From NCBI GenBank assembly GCA_038025085.1, contig CM076144.1:44613001-44677000 (forward strand): a stretch of 64,000 nt of DNA, in the 5' to 3' direction. The DNA is from Tetragonia tetragonoides (taxonomy: Eukaryota; Streptophyta; Magnoliopsida; Caryophyllales; Aizoaceae). Under the pieces are notes generated by a model. That model saw only the letters and a program-made list of their open reading frames with translations. It searched no databases and was not told where the DNA came from. A program made the translations under genes and the position numbers. How positions within the stretch are numbered: the stretch's first letter is position 1; every line of letters starts with the position of its first letter. This document shows positions 1 to 11,186 of the stretch, in pieces.

Positions 1-101
1 TATAGCATTAGAGATAGACATGCAAAATTTCCCCAACTATAGCATAAAGTAGGCCGATGTCACTTAAAAGACACAAACTGAGTATTTAAGTTATTGGACA
101 G

Positions 102-184
102 GTCCTCTAACTTTCAATTATAATTCTGTGAGTTGGCTATCAGAAGTACCGAGGTTTGAGCTAAATCCTTATTCTTGGACAAAG
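102..184 (+). CDS. SCPL copy 1 exon with GPLTFN motif
   Basis: Encodes GPLTFNYNS...NPYSWTK, the conserved segment just after the oxyanion-hole region of S10 proteins (the G is completed from the upstream exon). It is preceded by CAG and followed by GTATGA. Earlier exons would lie left of the window; nothing coding is visible in 1-101. Confidence 0.8.
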
Positions 185-395
185 GTATGAGTTTTCATCG
201 TGATATTTATTATAGGTAACATACTTCATGCCGCCAAAAACTCTAATTCTGACATTATGATAACATAGAAAATTACAGAAGTTATTGGGAAGAAAAGTAT
301 GAAATTCATGCATGCTTTTATAATTTGATCGTTAAACCACACTTACTCAAGTTGCATAATGATCTAAACAAAAAATCATCATTTCTGATTATCAG

Positions 396-518
396 GTAGC
401 TAGTGTAATATTTCTTGATGCACCGGTTGGAACTGGCTTTTCTTACGCAAAGACTTCGAAAGGTTACTACAGTGATGATATTACAGCATCAAAACGTAAT
501 TGTGAATTCTTGCGAAAG
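396..518 (+). CDS. SCPL copy 1 exon with FLDAPVGTGFSYA motif
   Basis: Open for 41 codons in phase 0. It contains FLDAPVGTGFSYA, the strongly conserved S10 block, followed by KTSKGYYSDDITASK. Acceptor ATCAG, donor GTTCGG. Confidence 0.88.
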
Positions 519-592
519 GTTCGGAATGTTGGAAATTTACAAAATTAAAGTCATGCTTTAGTTCCTTATTGGATTTCTAAAAGTTTAAGTGC

Positions 593-598
<6 letters not shown>

Positions 599-660
<62 letters not shown>
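599..660. repeat. (TA)n microsatellite
   Basis: About 30 uninterrupted TA dinucleotides inside the intron between exons 396-518 and 1438-1540. Confidence 0.97.
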
Positions 661-662
<2 letters not shown>

Positions 663-863
663 TATCTTTATTTTTGGAAAAGTGGTTTGTCCTTCATACA
701 AATATGTATATTGAGCTTTCAATAAATACAATAACATATACTCCAGTCACTTTTGGACCGCAAAATGATGACGTGGTGGCGTATTCCATGTTAGAAATGC
801 CTCCATTTTTGCCCTAATGATTTTGTTTTGAAAATGTTCAGCTAGATATACTCCACTATAGTA

Positions 864-1221
864 CTCCCTCCGGTCCACGGAAATTTTTACGCTTTCCACT
901 TATGTTTGGACCATGGAAATCTTTACGTTTCCTTATATAGTAATGCATTTGAGCACCCTTTACTATTTTACCCCTCCCACATTCTCATCCCATGTCTAAG
1001 GAAATTAAAAAAAAAAGATTTCTCAAGCCACTAGCTACAAAAGTAAGGAAAGTAATACAAAAACAAGGAAAGTAATAAATACCCACTAAAATATTATTTT
1101 CTCTCTCTTAATACCTCATGTGCTCTTTTAAGGGTAAATTTGGAATTTTTGTGCTAAAATGTGTTTTCCTTAATATTAGTCATATTCTCCAAACGTCAAG
1201 ATTTTCGTGGACCGGAGGGAG
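864..1221. mobile_element. Stowaway-type MITE
   Basis: Begins CTCCCTCCGGTCCACGG and ends with its complement CCGTGGACCGGAGGGAG, flanked on both sides by TA (862-863 and 1222-1223). This is the Tc1/mariner-derived Stowaway signature with TA target duplication. It has no coding capacity and lies in a copy 1 intron. Confidence 0.9.
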
Positions 1222-1437
1222 TAATACGTTTTGGGAAAATGGTTAGATTTTTAATTTTTTCAATTTCAAACAGAAGCCAATGTAATTCCTCAGGAAAAAA
1301 TAGTACACCAGTTGTGAAGTTATGTCAGTTTAGCATACTTTTAACAAAAACACAAGCAATTGGCCCAAAGCCCTATACAACCATAAGAGAATTTTGTTAG
1401 GTTGTGACTCATTTTGTGTCTCTTTTGAAGCATGCAG

Positions 1438-1540
1438 TGGCTCGTGGACCATGTTAAATTTCAAAAGAATCCTATCTACATCTCGGGTGACTCGTACGCA
1501 GGCATGGTTGTCCCTATTATAGTTCAAGAGATTCTTAAAG
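1438..1540 (+). CDS. SCPL copy 1 catalytic-serine exon
   Basis: Reads [22 protein letters not shown] and on to QEILK plus one base. GDSYAG holds the nucleophile Ser. It starts after GCAG and ends before GTAATT. The paralogous exon in copy 2 is 17478-17580. Confidence 0.9.
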
Positions 1541-1979
1541 GTAATTTAAGTTAAAAAATTTACATTATCAATTTTTCTATATATCCATTATGATTTAATT
1601 ATCAACTATAAATTATAAATTTTAACTATATAGGAATATAAATTTTGAATTTTTGTAGGAAAGTGCGTTTAAGAAATACGGTTTTTAGAAAAACAAAATT
1701 CTATATTAATTTCGTGGTGTACATGGTATTGTCTTGTTCTTCACAATTGAGGGGAAAAAGCCTCAATGCATGGGAAGGTCATGGACGAAGTGAGTATTAA
1801 AGCCGAGTTCTTACAACTGTGAAAATCCTAAAAGGTTGACTTCTTACAAAAATAAAATAAAATAAAGTAGCACCATCCTTATCTATCCAATGTTGGTTAT
1901 TAAGTAATAAAAATATTTTCTATTTTTCATGATGCTTATAGTGTGGCTTATAATAATTAGTTAGCATATGTTTTTGTAG

Positions 1980-2017
1980 GGAATAAAGTTGGAGTGGAGC
2001 CGTCACTGAATCTCAAG
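1980..2017 (+). CDS. SCPL copy 1 exon, GNKVGVEPSLNLK
   Basis: A 38-bp exon completing G then NKVGVEPSLNLK, in phase with the preceding exon. Acceptor TGTAG, donor GTACGT. It matches the copy 2 exon at 21786-21823. Confidence 0.85.
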
Positions 2018-2589
2018 GTACGTCGTCTTTGAGTAACTCTTCATATAAGAAATAATATACTGGTCAAGGTCTTGAGAGAATTAAATTCTATTTATTATTG
2101 AGCTATATTTAAATTATGAATTTCAAACAACCTTTCAACTTAAGAAAAAATAGCTACTACCAATGACCATACGCTAACTTCCATCATCACTACTACCACT
2201 TGCGCCAACATTGCTATATGCACCTCACTTTTTTCAACGATGAATACAAACCTTTGGGAAAGCGGAGTAAATGAGGGGCATGTTGAGCCCTAAATCCACC
2301 ATTAAACCGCAACCATACCCCCCGAGGAGGTAAGTAGATGAGAGGGTAAATGGGACATCAAGCATGATTGTTTCGTAGTTTTAATTTGGGTGGCAATTCT
2401 CACTTCTGGTGGTGATAGTGGTGGTAATACATCTTATTTGAGGGAGATTCTTTTTGGAAATCAACTAGAGGTTTAGTTCGATCTTGATGGTGGTGGTAAT
2501 GCATTATTTGAGGGAGATTTCTTTTTGGAAATAAATTAGATCAGAGGTTTAGTTCGATCTTTCGAAACTCGAAAGGTAGTACATAGTTT

Positions 2590-3110
2590 TCTTATGGAAA
2601 ATTGGTAACAGACGCCTATCTACACAAGAATTTCCATTCCAAGTTTGGCGCAACAGGAAACTTAAGGAACATATGCCAACAACTCTCAACATCACAACAA
2701 CACGGGTTACATTGGTAGCCAATCCGTGTGGCCATTGTGATAATCAAATGATCAAATCCACAGTGGTTGGTTTCTGGAACACCCATGGACTCCAAAATGG
2801 TGTTCCCCCATCTACAATTGTGACTCTTATCTCTCAAACTATAATAGGTTGCTTTCACTTGAAATTTTCCCTTCTCTGAGTAAGTTCGTTAGCAACTCTA
2901 GACTACCTCACTTTTCGATGAGCATGTCTCTTGTTTGCGTAAACTTTTTCCATAACCAAGCTTCTCCCCTCTTTTGGTGAGATGCCAAGGATCACATTGG
3001 TTCGTTAGCAAACTGGTTTATTCCCATGCAGTAATCCAAATCCATCTCAAGAATAATGCTCTATTGTAAGATAATTAGGCTTCCTTAACATTACCTCCAT
3101 CTGCTTCCAC
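2590..3110 (-). pseudogene. Decayed LINE ORF2 tail (zf-RVT-like remnant)
   Basis: On the minus strand an open stretch of about 80 codons (2616-2858) has paired cysteines and a C..CC.DVESCWHMF..F run resembling the zf-RVT module at the C-terminus of plant LINE reverse transcriptases. Upstream minus-strand sequence to about 3100 continues the similarity with several stops. It lies in a copy 1 intron. Family assignment is inference from pattern only. Confidence 0.4.
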
Positions 3111-5023
3111 CTCGCATGTACTTCATGCTTTAACTAGTTATCTGTCTCAAAAGAAGTCTCTACGAAGCTTATCAATCTATTAAAGAATAGCTTTTCATAA
3201 GATGAAAAGCAGAGCCCCATAAGTTTTTAAGATCACATATATAACACTAAGTTGAGCAAATGAACCATCCTACATAGGTTCAGAAATTTTGAAGCCCCCG
3301 ACAGTGAGTGCCTTGATTTTCTAAATTAAGAACCGACATAAAGCAATAGAAAACATAGTTTAAGACACATATCATGATCCACAACATGAAAATGTCATGA
3401 TCCCCACATATTTATGACATTCTCCAGCAAAAAATGATTATTTCGATATAAACAGTATTCGGCGATAACGTTATGGAGGAGGAGGGCCTAGATCTACGAG
3501 GAAAAGATGGTTGTTAAAATGGTATGGGATAAAGGAAGTCGAGATCTAGTACCAGTCAGTATCTATGTTTCGCTAGTTTTAAGGAATGGGTTAATTATTT
3601 AACAGAAATTCCATTTGGTACCCTTGTAATTTTGGCTTTTGCATTTGGTATCCAAAAGATGTTTTTTTTTTAAATCTTGACGGTACCTTTTGGTTTTAAT
3701 ACTTTCTGCTCGGCCCTTTACACTCTTCTACCTTAGAGTCTTATTCATTCACTAAATGCCCCTTAATGAAACACAAAAACATGATTTGGGAATGAAACCA
3801 CCCAGTCCCAAATTCAACTTTCCATGTAGGCACGTACTCTTTTCATTATGTCTCCTCTCTTTACTTGCCATTAGTTTCCTAACGGTTGTGATTAAAGTCG
3901 GAAGAAAAAGATCTGAAAAAACAAAAATAGAAAATAAACTTGGGTTGAATTTTCTAGCAGCAAAGCACAAACCAAACTACCCTCAAGAAAATGACCCAAA
4001 AAAGTACCATGCTCATGTGTTGGGTTGCTAGTGGTGGGGGTCGTGTGGTGGCGAGGTGGATGAGGCGATCTGGGTGGAGGTGGTGATGTGGGTGTTGTGA
4101 GTTGGTGGGTGGCAGTGGTTTCGATTGAGACGAATTGGAGGTGGTTATAATTGTGTTTACATTCTTCTTTTTGTGATATTTTGTCCAAGATCAGCAAATC
4201 TTCCCTTCAATTTTCACCAGTTGCCTCTTTCGTTTCTTTGTATTCGTTGTTTGCTCTTTAAGTTGTCTCTTTCTATTCTCTTTCTTTAATCTGCTTTTCA
4301 CCATTTGCTAAATCTTTGATTTGCCATTTCTTGTTTTTGGTTTTTGACTTGATACCGAAATTAGCCTTCAATCTAAGTTTTCAGATCCTAAGGGAAGCAC
4401 ATTACAATACAATTGGGGATTGGAGAGAGAACAAAATGTTAAGTGAATGAAAGATAATTGGGAGGAAAAAAACTAAAGTTGAGGGTATATTGGTCCTATT
4501 AGTATTATAGTTGCAATGCACGAATAAACGTTAACAAAAGATTGGAGAAGTTGGATCAGTCTAAAAGAAGAGGTCCTTGTTGTATTGAAAGGTTAGGGTG
4601 TGTAAAAGGGGATGATTTTGTGGTTTTCCCGTGCATAAAGTTACATGTGGGGTAATAGTAGTTGAAGATGAGAGTCCAATTGTTTGAATGACAAAAGTGA
4701 GAGGATTGAGTAGGGTAGATTATTTCCAATACATTAGCTAGAGGAGACTGGGATGTTAGTGTGTTCGATGTATACCTTTGTACTCAGTCTTTGTCAATCT
4801 TAGTGGACTAGTATTAGTTCGTGGTTTTTTCCAAGTGGATGAGGGGTTTTCCGCATTAAATATTGTGTGTTGGGCTAAAAATCCCGAACAGATATAAACA
4901 ACTAACCCAAATTGACTCATATATCACTTAGATTAAGCTTATAGGTTTCTGTGCAATTTTTTTGTATTGAAGGGAAAACTCATCCATAGTTGTTTTGAAA
5001 TATATGTGTTTTTTGAATAACAA
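3111..5023. other. Intron remainder, no gene seen
   Basis: Remainder of the 2018-5023 intron of copy 1. It contains a GTGG-rich patch at about 4030-4130, similar in composition to the core of the element at 11187-12253. Short ORFs here (60-100 codons on both strands) are low complexity and have no recognisable domain. Confidence 0.6.
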
Positions 5024-5125
5024 GGATATATCCTTGGAAATCCATCCACGGTAAGGGAAGACTCAACTTCTTCAAAGTATGAGTTTGCTCGGCGTGTGTC
5101 TCTCTTATCCGATGAACTATATGAG
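5024..5125 (+). CDS. SCPL copy 1 exon, GYILGNP; acceptor site mutated
   Basis: Encodes GYILGNPSTV...YEFARRVSLLSDELYE, 34 codons. The copy 2 paralogue (41060-41161) is preceded by CACAG. Here the aligned bases are AACAA, so the acceptor AG has become AA at 5022-5023. An AG does occur at 5023-5024, but splicing there would delete one base of the reading frame. Confidence 0.8.
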
Positions 5126-5459
5126 GTAATGGGCTCACTTACAATTGCTTTAAAGAACATATATCTTAAAACTTATTGTAATTATGTGCTTTAACTATCA
5201 AGTCTCTTTTTTCTTTCTTAGGCTTAAGTGCAAATCTATATCTATATAGATCTAACCCACACATGTTAAGTATTACATTTACCTCTTCACAAATATGATA
5301 TTAAGTTATGATTTCTACACATTTTGAATTAATAGGTTGTCTAAATAGACTTTCCTCACATTTGGAAATTAACTATTACCTAGTGCAAAATGCATATAAT
5401 ATTACCTTTTCATAACTAGGCCAAGTGATTTCACATGAATAATTTATTTTATGTTACAG

Positions 5460-5546
5460 TCTACTACACTTAGCTGCACGGACCATTATAACGTTGTAGA
5501 TGCGGGGAACATAAAGTGTCAAAAGAATCTTCGAGTCGTATCAAAT
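5460..5546 (+). CDS. SCPL copy 1 exon, STTLSCTDHYN
   Basis: A 29-codon exon, STTLSCTDHYNVVDAG..KCQKNL, with two cysteines in the positions of the SCPL insertion region. Acceptor ACAG, donor GTAAGT. Confidence 0.8.
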
Positions 5547-6060
5547 GTAAGTTTTTCAATAAACTCTTTCTTGTATTGTGACGAGGGACGCATTGGATAC
5601 CGTTATGGTTACCCAACAAATCAATTATTTAACAAAAGAATAAAAAAGAGATGGTGAAATTGAGAGAATGAGAGGGCTTTCCATTTCGGTTCACATATAA
5701 AATACATATATCTTAACCCGTTTTATAGGCTTATGTTCATAAATACACATGACAAATAAGGAATGAACCTTCAAAGGTCGCGTATTTTCATAGTGGATGA
5801 ATCTTCATGTGTTTATTTATCTTGAAAATAGATGAGATTACATACAACACTATTATGCTTGTGAATTGTTCTTTTTTTTTAAAAGGAATTACGAAAGTTG
5901 TTGTGTGACCATAAAATGTGGAAGCATCCTAATCATGGTTGAGTTGCATGAAAATGTGTTGTCTTGATATACATTTTATTTTTCCCTAAGGACATGACCT
6001 TTCCAATTAGTTCTAGTAAATTAGAATACATCCGCCTAATAGTAAGTTTTGATTTTGCAG

Positions 6061-6135
6061 AATCTTGACCCAATATTCCCGAATCATGTATTGGAGCCTG
6101 CGTGCAACATTTCATCCTCTCAAACAATGTGTCGG
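6061..6135 (+). CDS. SCPL copy 1 exon, NLDPIFPNHVLEPAC
   Basis: A 25-codon exon carrying the conserved 'ILEPxC' type block (HVLEPACN). Acceptor TTGCAG, donor GTATCT. It matches copy 2 exon 46572-46640. Confidence 0.82.
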
Positions 6136-6447
6136 GTATCTCTTTAATATTTTCATGATTCTTAAAATTTTCTACTTCATTATTTTGCAATTCCTCCACG
6201 GTCCGAACAAAGAATAATAATGGTGAAACTCTAGGTAGTTGTATTAATTTTGGACCAAAAAGACCTTGTCTACCTACTTCTTCTAATTGTTATTATCACT
6301 CTTTTTTTTGTTGCATTATTAGTGCATGAAAATATTGGTAACATTATATTTTGCTCGACCCTTGTATGCCTAATTTTCTCTATCTTAACATTTTGTATGT
6401 CAATTATTTAAAGGCAAATTTGTTATTATTCTTCTTGAGATATTTTG

Positions 6448-6842
6448 GTCTTGTTTGGTTCATGTGAGTAAACTTCCTGTGGAAGTTGTAAATCCATGGA
6501 AATTGAAGTTACATAGGTAAGTTGAAATTCCATGGAAATCATATTGTTTTGGTTGATAAAATGGACTTCCTTGGAAGAAATGCAAGATAACATAATCACG
6601 CTCATTTATTTACATAGGTATTAGTTTTTTATGGGCACATGTGTAATTTGGGTGGGAGAAACATGGGAAGTTCCACTTAGCTACCCCCCCTAAGTAAGCA
6701 ACTTCCCGTGTCTCATGGGAATGAAGTAAGTTACATAGGTAAGTTCCACTTCCAAGGAAGTTGATGAATCAAACAATGAAATTTTAACAACTTATATGGA
6801 ACTTGCACTTCCCATGCTATCTTACATCCAACCAAACAAGGC
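6448..6842. mobile_element. MITE with CTTGTTTGG / CCAAACAAG termini
   Basis: Left end GTCTTGTTTGGTT and right end AACCAAACAAGGC are inverted. TTTTG flanks both sides (6443-6447, 6843-6847). The interior repeats AAGTT/AACTT and ACATAGGTAAGTT motifs and has no ORF. It resembles the MITEs at 21330-21616 and 63895-64000. Superfamily is uncertain (hAT or PIF/Harbinger). Confidence 0.6.
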
Positions 6843-7031
6843 TTTTGTTTGAATGATTTTAAATAGTAGTCATCGAGATTGATACGTTTGGCTACAGTTA
6901 TATTTGTGACTTTTCGCTTTAGTGAACAACCTTCTAAATAATCGCCTCTTGTTTCTAGTTGCAATCAACGCATTGTATTGTAAACAATAAGTGAGAAGTT
7001 TATGTCTTAACCCTTTCATTTTATGTTGCAG

Positions 7032-7103
7032 GAAGACAACTATGGGCTCTTCTTCAAGTGGTCTAATAACGTAAAAGTTCAAAAAGCTCTCCACATTCAA
7101 GAG
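7032..7103 (+). CDS. SCPL copy 1 exon, QKALHIQE
   Basis: A 24-codon exon EDNYGLFFKW...KVQKALHIQE, the conserved 'W.N...V..ALH' block of SCPL proteins. Acceptor TTGCAG, donor GTACGT. Confidence 0.85.
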
Positions 7104-7184
7104 GTACGTAAACCCATAATCCTTGACTTTTTTTTTATGATCGCTCATTGAATACAATAACAAGGATTTAAAGGAGATATTATC

Positions 7185-7612
7185 TAACATCCACCTAAGT
7201 TACCATCCTTAGTTATGGATTAATTCCCTTATAAACCATGAGTTGTTGGAAACCTAGGATAATCATAGAGGGTTTAAATAAAGTTAAACCCCATTATTTC
7301 TTCCCATTATTTCTCGTAAATTCAGGATGAGTACGAACTCTGTTTCTTAATCGTTAATCCATTATCTCTTTGGAAAAAATGCTACCACTGTAACATCCAT
7401 CTAAATTATCATCCTTAGTTATGGATTAATTCCCTTATAAACTAGGGAGTTATTGGAAACCTAGAGTTATTAGAAACCTTTTAGAGAAACCTTTCAGAGA
7501 ATCATATCATGTTTTAAGTTAAACCCCATTGTTTCTCATAAACTCAGGTTTAATGTGAACTCCATTTCTTAATCAGTAATCCATTATATCTTCAATAGAA
7601 ATTCTACCACTT
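7185..7612. repeat. Direct tandem duplication, about 206-220 bp unit, two copies
   Basis: Unit 1 (7185-7390) and unit 2 (7391-7612) both start TAACATCCA and share TTAGTTATGGATTAATTCCC, the GTTAAACCCCATT block and a TAATCCATTAT block. They are diverged by substitutions and small indels. The duplication lies just outside the foldback element. Confidence 0.85.
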
Positions 7613-7689
7613 GAAAGAACTATATATATTCTACTTTAACAATAGGCCGTAATCTTGCTTCAATAGTTATGAAAACTCTCCACAAAACA

Positions 7690-10600
7690 GCCACACAAAA
7701 CATCTCAGTTCAGCACCACCAAATTTAATGATTATAAACACCAAATCGTAAGTTGTAGGTAATCCCAATAGGACACCCTACCTATAGGCTATCAGAATAG
7801 CCCACCATAGTCACGAAAACTAGCCTTGAAACTAGCTTTTTCCAACCGACATTGGAAATCGACACAATTTTCGAATTCTAGCATCTCGTCTAACCGACGT
7901 TTGTCATGCTTATCCTCGTTAGATAAATGTGAAATTTTGCCATCTTTTGGTACTATAAATTGTCCAGGAACTCAGTCATTTTCCATGCACTTTTCACGTC
8001 TCTAACCCTCGCAAAAGCTCAACTCTTTCAGACTACGAAAACTAACCCGTAAGATTGACCTTTATGTACTCTAAAGTGATTATCTCCTAAACTACTGACG
8101 AAAATGACCTACTACCTATGCTACATCAGGGAGACTAGGGAGACTGTTTAAGTTCTTTAGTAAGTTTCTTTTGTTATCTTAGATTAATTAAGTTCATATT
8201 GGTTATAATTACTCACTTGAGTTACTTAACTTGTTGGGAATCCTAGGGGAATGTGGTTAAGACAAGGGTCAGGGATACTAAGTTGTGCTAAGCCATAACC
8301 TAAGTGAGTGGAATGTAACTTCCATGTCTATTACCTTTCTAACTTTTGTTATGTTCTAACTTTAAGGGTTATGTATTTCATGCTTGGAATTACATTGATA
8401 AATGTTTTTATAATGTTCAATAATTTGGTTTTGATACCTCAAAATGGTGTTACAAGTATTGATAGTTTTTTGAAACAAAGAAGTAAGAACGGTTGCCAAA
8501 GAGAGGATAAGTGGAATAATGAGATTATTGTTGTGTTGTATGTCTTTATGTGTTATACCTTTTTGTGTAAAGACATTAATCACTTTAAGTGAAAGTATAA
8601 AGGCAGGTGGGAAGAGAAGCTCATACTAACGAGACCTCCATAGGCCATGATAACGCGAACTCCATGACTATCCCTAGGTAAACGGCCTCGTAGTGGATTT
8701 GTTATTTGTTTAGTCCTTAAGGTTCATGCTAACAAGAACTCCATGAACTATCCGGAAGTAACGGGAACTTCAAAGAATATACTCTACGGTAAACTATACT
8801 CCGAGAGTGATTAAGGGAATTTTGTTATTGTGGCCATGTTTTGTGGAGAAAGACGTTCTCATAAGTAGTATACACATGGCAATGTATCTCAATGGTGTTT
8901 ACACTACATTTTTTTTCACTTTTCCCATGCCATGATAAAAGAAAAGGACTATGAAAGAAACAAAAGAACGAAGTGGATACCGAATTTTGTGTAATATGTT
9001 ATCTCTAAAGTGGTGGTTTGTTAAAAGTTTTTGTTTTGAAAGTAATTTCTGTTTCAAATAAGAAGTGTTGGTTTCAAGATTGTTTGATCTTATGTCCAAA
9101 GAATTCCTGAGGCTGGAGTACTTAGGAATTGGTTCTTACAACGTAGAGTGGAGTAACTCAGCGTCTGCTGATTTTACCCTCCTTCACTTCGTTTAGGGGG
9201 GGGGGGAGTGTGTGTTTTGATTCTATTTTTTTTTGGGGGGGAAGTCAGGCTCGGCAGTTGTAGGTAGAAGTTATAGTGTCATTTATAGTTCTATAAGCTT
9301 TTTTGTAAAATAGTTATGCTTTATTAAAAGTTCACCGTTTGATATTAATAGCTCACTAGTGTAAAGTCTTGACTTCCCCCAAAAGAAAATCCTGCAAAAT
9401 AGAGTCAAATCATAGACACGACTCCCTATGAACGGGGAGAATATGGGTAAAATCAGCAAATGCTAAGTAACTCCATTCTACCTTGTAAGAACCAATTGCT
9501 AAGTACTCATGTCTTACGACTCCTTTGCACATAGGATTAAACAATCTTAAAATCAACAGTTCCCATTTCAAAGATAAACTACTTTGAAATAAGAGCTTTA
9601 ACAAACCACCACTTTATAGATAACAGATTACAGACCAGATTTTGATATCCGACAAAACTTCGTTCTTTTGTTACTTCTGTAGTCCATTTTTTTTTATAAT
9701 GGCATGGGAAAAGTGAACAAGTTACTATAACCACCAAGAAGATGCTCTACCATGTATATACCACTAACGGGAACGTCTTCCCCCACAAAACATTACCAAA
9801 ATAACAAAATTCCTTAAGAACTCTCGGAGTTTACTTTACCGTTAAGTATGTCCTTTGGAGTTCCCGTTACTTCACGATAATTCATGGAGTTCGCGTTACC
9901 ATGATCCTCAAGGAATACACAAATAACTAATCCACTGGGAGGCTCTTTACCTAGAGATAGTCATGGAGTTCGCGTTACCATGACCCATGATCATCACTCA
10001 CGGAGGTCCCGTTCCCATGAGCTTCTCGGCCCACATGCCTTTATACTTTCAACAAGTGATTAATGTCTTTACACAAAAACATATAACACATCAAGACATG
10101 CATCACAACAATAATCTAATTATTCCACTTATCTTCTTTTTGGCAACCTTTTTGGCTTCTTTATTTTAGAAAGCCGTAACACTTGCAGTAATACCATTTT
10201 TAGATATCTTAGACAAAGTACTTTAACATTCTAACAACATTTAGCAACGTAATTGCAAGCATGAAATACATAGAACTTAGAGTTAGCAGATAATAGAAGT
10301 TAGAAAAGGTAGTAAACATGGAAGTGACCTTGCACTCACTCTGGTTATAACTTAGCAGAACTTAGTATTACTCACCCTTGTCTTCACCACACTCCCCTAG
10401 CTAGGATTCCGAACAAGTAAATTAATTCAAGTGAATAATTATAACCCAATATGAACTCAAATAATCCAAGATATATACCAAAAGAAACTTATTAAATAAC
10501 TTAAACAGTCTCCCTGATTGGTCTGCATGCAGATTCGAGGATTGTTTGAGACGGTAAATAATCTCGTCTGGGAAATCAATACGTGGGTCCTAAAGCCTTA

Positions 10601-11085
10601 TTTCTTAGGGACTAGCAAAGATGGTAGGAGTCCATTCCCAATAGTATAGGAAAACATCACTTTAAAGCACACATGGGCCAATCTTATGGGTTAGTTTGCA
10701 TAGTCTGTAAGGGTGGAGCTTTTGAGAGGATTAGAGACGGAAAACGTGCATGACAAATAACTGAGGTTCTGGTCAATTTATAGTACTATAAGGTAGAGAA
10801 ATTTCACACAAAACCGATGAGGATAAGCATGCCAAAAGTCAGTTGGAACAGATGCTAGAAGTCACCATCTATGTCGGTTTCCAATACCGGTTGGCAAAAG
10901 CTGGTTTATTGGCTAGTCTTTAACAGTCTATGGCAGGCTACCCTGGTAGCCTATAGATAGGGTGTCCTATTGGGATTCTTACAACTTATGGTTTGGTGTT
11001 TAGATTCATTAAACAATTCTTAAACTAGATGCAAGTGTGTGTTGCTGCTACACTGAGATGTTTTGTGTGACAACATTTTGCAGAC
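7690..11085. mobile_element. Foldback transposon, arms about 1.5 kb
   Basis: The left arm (about 7690-9180) and right arm (about 9430-11085) are inverted copies. The left begins CACACAAAACATCTCAG and the right ends with its complement at about 11063-11079. Matching inverted landmarks follow: AATCCCAATAGGACACCCTA (7763) against TAGGGTGTCCTATTGGGATT (10959), GGTTATGTATTTCATGC against GCATGAAATACATAG, and GAATTGGTTCTTACAA (9126) against TTGTAAGAACCAATTG (9484). The loop is about 250 bp. Short ORFs in the arms are unlike known transposases. The exact ends and target duplication could not be fixed. Confidence 0.85.
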
Positions 11086-11186
11086 AAACATCTATTACGT
11101 ACTATTTTTTTTTGCATAGAAGTGTGTATAAAGAAAAGATATCCCTAACTATTACCACCTTAAGTCACATTCGTCAAATTGTAGTA

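Noticed and set aside
7690..11085. Two separate genes in the arms (ORFs near 8308, 9410, 9987)
   Set aside because: The ORFs are short, AT-biased and mirrored between the arms. No domain recognised.
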